Source: Planctomycetota bacterium (lineage in GTDB: Bacteria > Planctomycetota > UBA1135). Taken from it: a stretch of DNA of 6,219 bases. Below the pieces are notes generated by a model. The model did not search any database and was not told where the DNA came from. It saw only the letters and a list, made by a program, of their open reading frames with translations. Of the stretch, positions 5,716 through 6,219 are shown piece by piece (position 1 is the first letter of the stretch; the number at the start of each line of letters is the position of its first letter). The stretch lies in the NCBI GenBank assembly GCA_014382465.1, contig JACNJP010000235.1, forward strand, positions 1,904-8,122, written 5' to 3'. A program made the position numbers and the translations under genes.

Positions 5716-6219
5716 GTGGGCGGCATCACCTTCACCACCCTCGACCTGGTCGTTTTCCTCGGCTTCCTGGCGCTGGTCGTCGGCGTTTCGCTGTTCGCCT
5801 CGCGCCGCGAGCGCAGCACCGAGGACTACTTCCTCGCCGGCCGCAAGCTGACCTGGTGGCTGATCGGCTTCTCGCTGATCGCCTCGAACATCTCCACCGA
5901 GCACTTCGTCGGCATGGCGGGCTCGGCCTTCGGCCGCGTCGGGCTGGCGATCGCCAGCTACGAGTGGATGGCGGCGGTGACGCTGGTGATCGTCGCCATC
6001 TGGCTGCTGCCGCGGTTCCTGAAGGCCGGCATCCACACCATGCCCGAGTACCTCCACCACCGCTACGACCACGGCACGCGCGCGATCATGGCCGGCTACC
6101 TGATGGTCGCCTACGTCATCGGGTTCCTGGCGACGGTGGTCTACCGCGGCGCCATGGCGCGCAACGGCATCTACCAGGCCCCGGCGGGTTTCGCCGACAG
6201 CGTCGGCCCTGTGGCGGGG
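5716..6219 (+). CDS. Sodium:solute symporter (SSS/SLC5, SGLT-like), 3'-truncated
   Basis: These are the first 168 residues of an inner-membrane Na+-coupled symporter with the LeuT fold; full members are usually about 500-600 residues. The start is GTG at 5716, the only plausible initiator between the in-frame TAG (5692-5694) and the first helix. Helices lie at about 6-26, 44-68 (broken), 76-98 and 114-140. EDYFLAGRKLTWW (36-48) is a strong SSS signature. ASNISTEHFVGMAG (56-69) and IASYEWMAA (79-87) closely match the SGLT branch. As I recall Vibrio SGLT, the Gln in NISAEQF and the Glu in YEW contact the sugar. Here they are His63 and Glu83, with one extra residue between the motifs, so a substrate other than galactose is possible. 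IHTMPEYL (107-114) and VVYRGAM (146-152) continue the family match. The last dozen residues (PAGFADSVGPVAG) fit less well and may be low-quality contig end. It is tandem to the MFS transporter. Confidence 0.88.
   Translation, partial: MGGITFTTLDLVVFLGFLALVVGVSLFASRRERSTEDYFLAGRKLTWWLIGFSLIASNISTEHFVGMAGSAFGRVGLAIASYEWMAAVTLVIVAIWLLPRFLKAGIHTMPEYLHHRYDHGTRAIMAGYLMVAYVIGFLATVVYRGAMARNGIYQAPAGFADSVGPVAG

Noticed and set aside
3874..6072. Very long minus-strand open frame (732 codons) opposite the transporters
   Set aside because: Its composition is low-complexity Gln/Gly/Arg/Ala with no domain, and it crosses several clear plus-strand genes including the doubtful G/C block. It is a GC-driven shadow.
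1..6219. CRISPR array, tRNA or rRNA, insertion sequence, prophage or biosynthetic cluster
   Set aside because: I saw no regularly spaced repeats, no cloverleaf or rRNA-like stretch, no transposase or integrase motifs, and no synthase domains on either strand.

Overview
The window is GC-rich (lines I counted by hand in the main genes are about 80% G+C). It looks like a short contig from an anaerobic or facultative, very GC-rich bacterium. The gene mix is a ferredoxin-dependent 2-oxoacid oxidoreductase, a divergent aldehyde dehydrogenase and a Na+/solute symporter. That would suit an Acidobacteriota (Thermoanaerobaculia-like) or Myxococcota-type genome, but the taxonomic guess is inference only. 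All genes lie on the plus strand, and both ends cut through genes.

Layout. (1) 2-865: 3' part of a pyruvate/2-oxoisovalerate:ferredoxin oxidoreductase beta subunit (porB/vorB type), whose first ~50 bases look corrupted. (2) 862-1083: a 73-residue four-cysteine protein that overlaps porB by ATGA and is very probably co-translated with it. (3) 1120-2736: a divergent aldehyde dehydrogenase superfamily enzyme that keeps the catalytic residues. (4) 2737-2900: a markedly AT-richer spacer (57 G/C in 120 bases at 2761-2880). (5) 2901-4163: an AAA_14/DUF4143 ATPase with a PD-(D/E)XK-like C-terminus. With the spacer it reads as an inserted accessory gene. (6) 4237-5694: a 12-helix MFS transporter with a Gly/Pro low-complexity tail encoded by G and C runs that are probably not trustworthy. 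(7) 5716-6219: the N-terminal part of an SGLT-like sodium:solute symporter, cut by the window end.

How they fit together. porB supplies the thiamine-diphosphate half of an enzyme that decarboxylates 2-oxoacids to acyl-CoA and reduces ferredoxin. The small Cys protein is a candidate partner or maturation factor for it. The aldehyde dehydrogenase may act on a related acyl or aldehyde substrate, but nothing in the sequence fixes this. The two transporters are adjacent, but no shared substrate can be read. The DUF4143 ATPase seems unrelated to the metabolic genes.

I do not see a convincing new multi-gene system. The most useful leads are the small porB-coupled Cys protein, the divergent aldehyde dehydrogenase and the accessory ATPase island. 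Two regions (1-52 and about 5570-5690) should be treated as possible sequence error.
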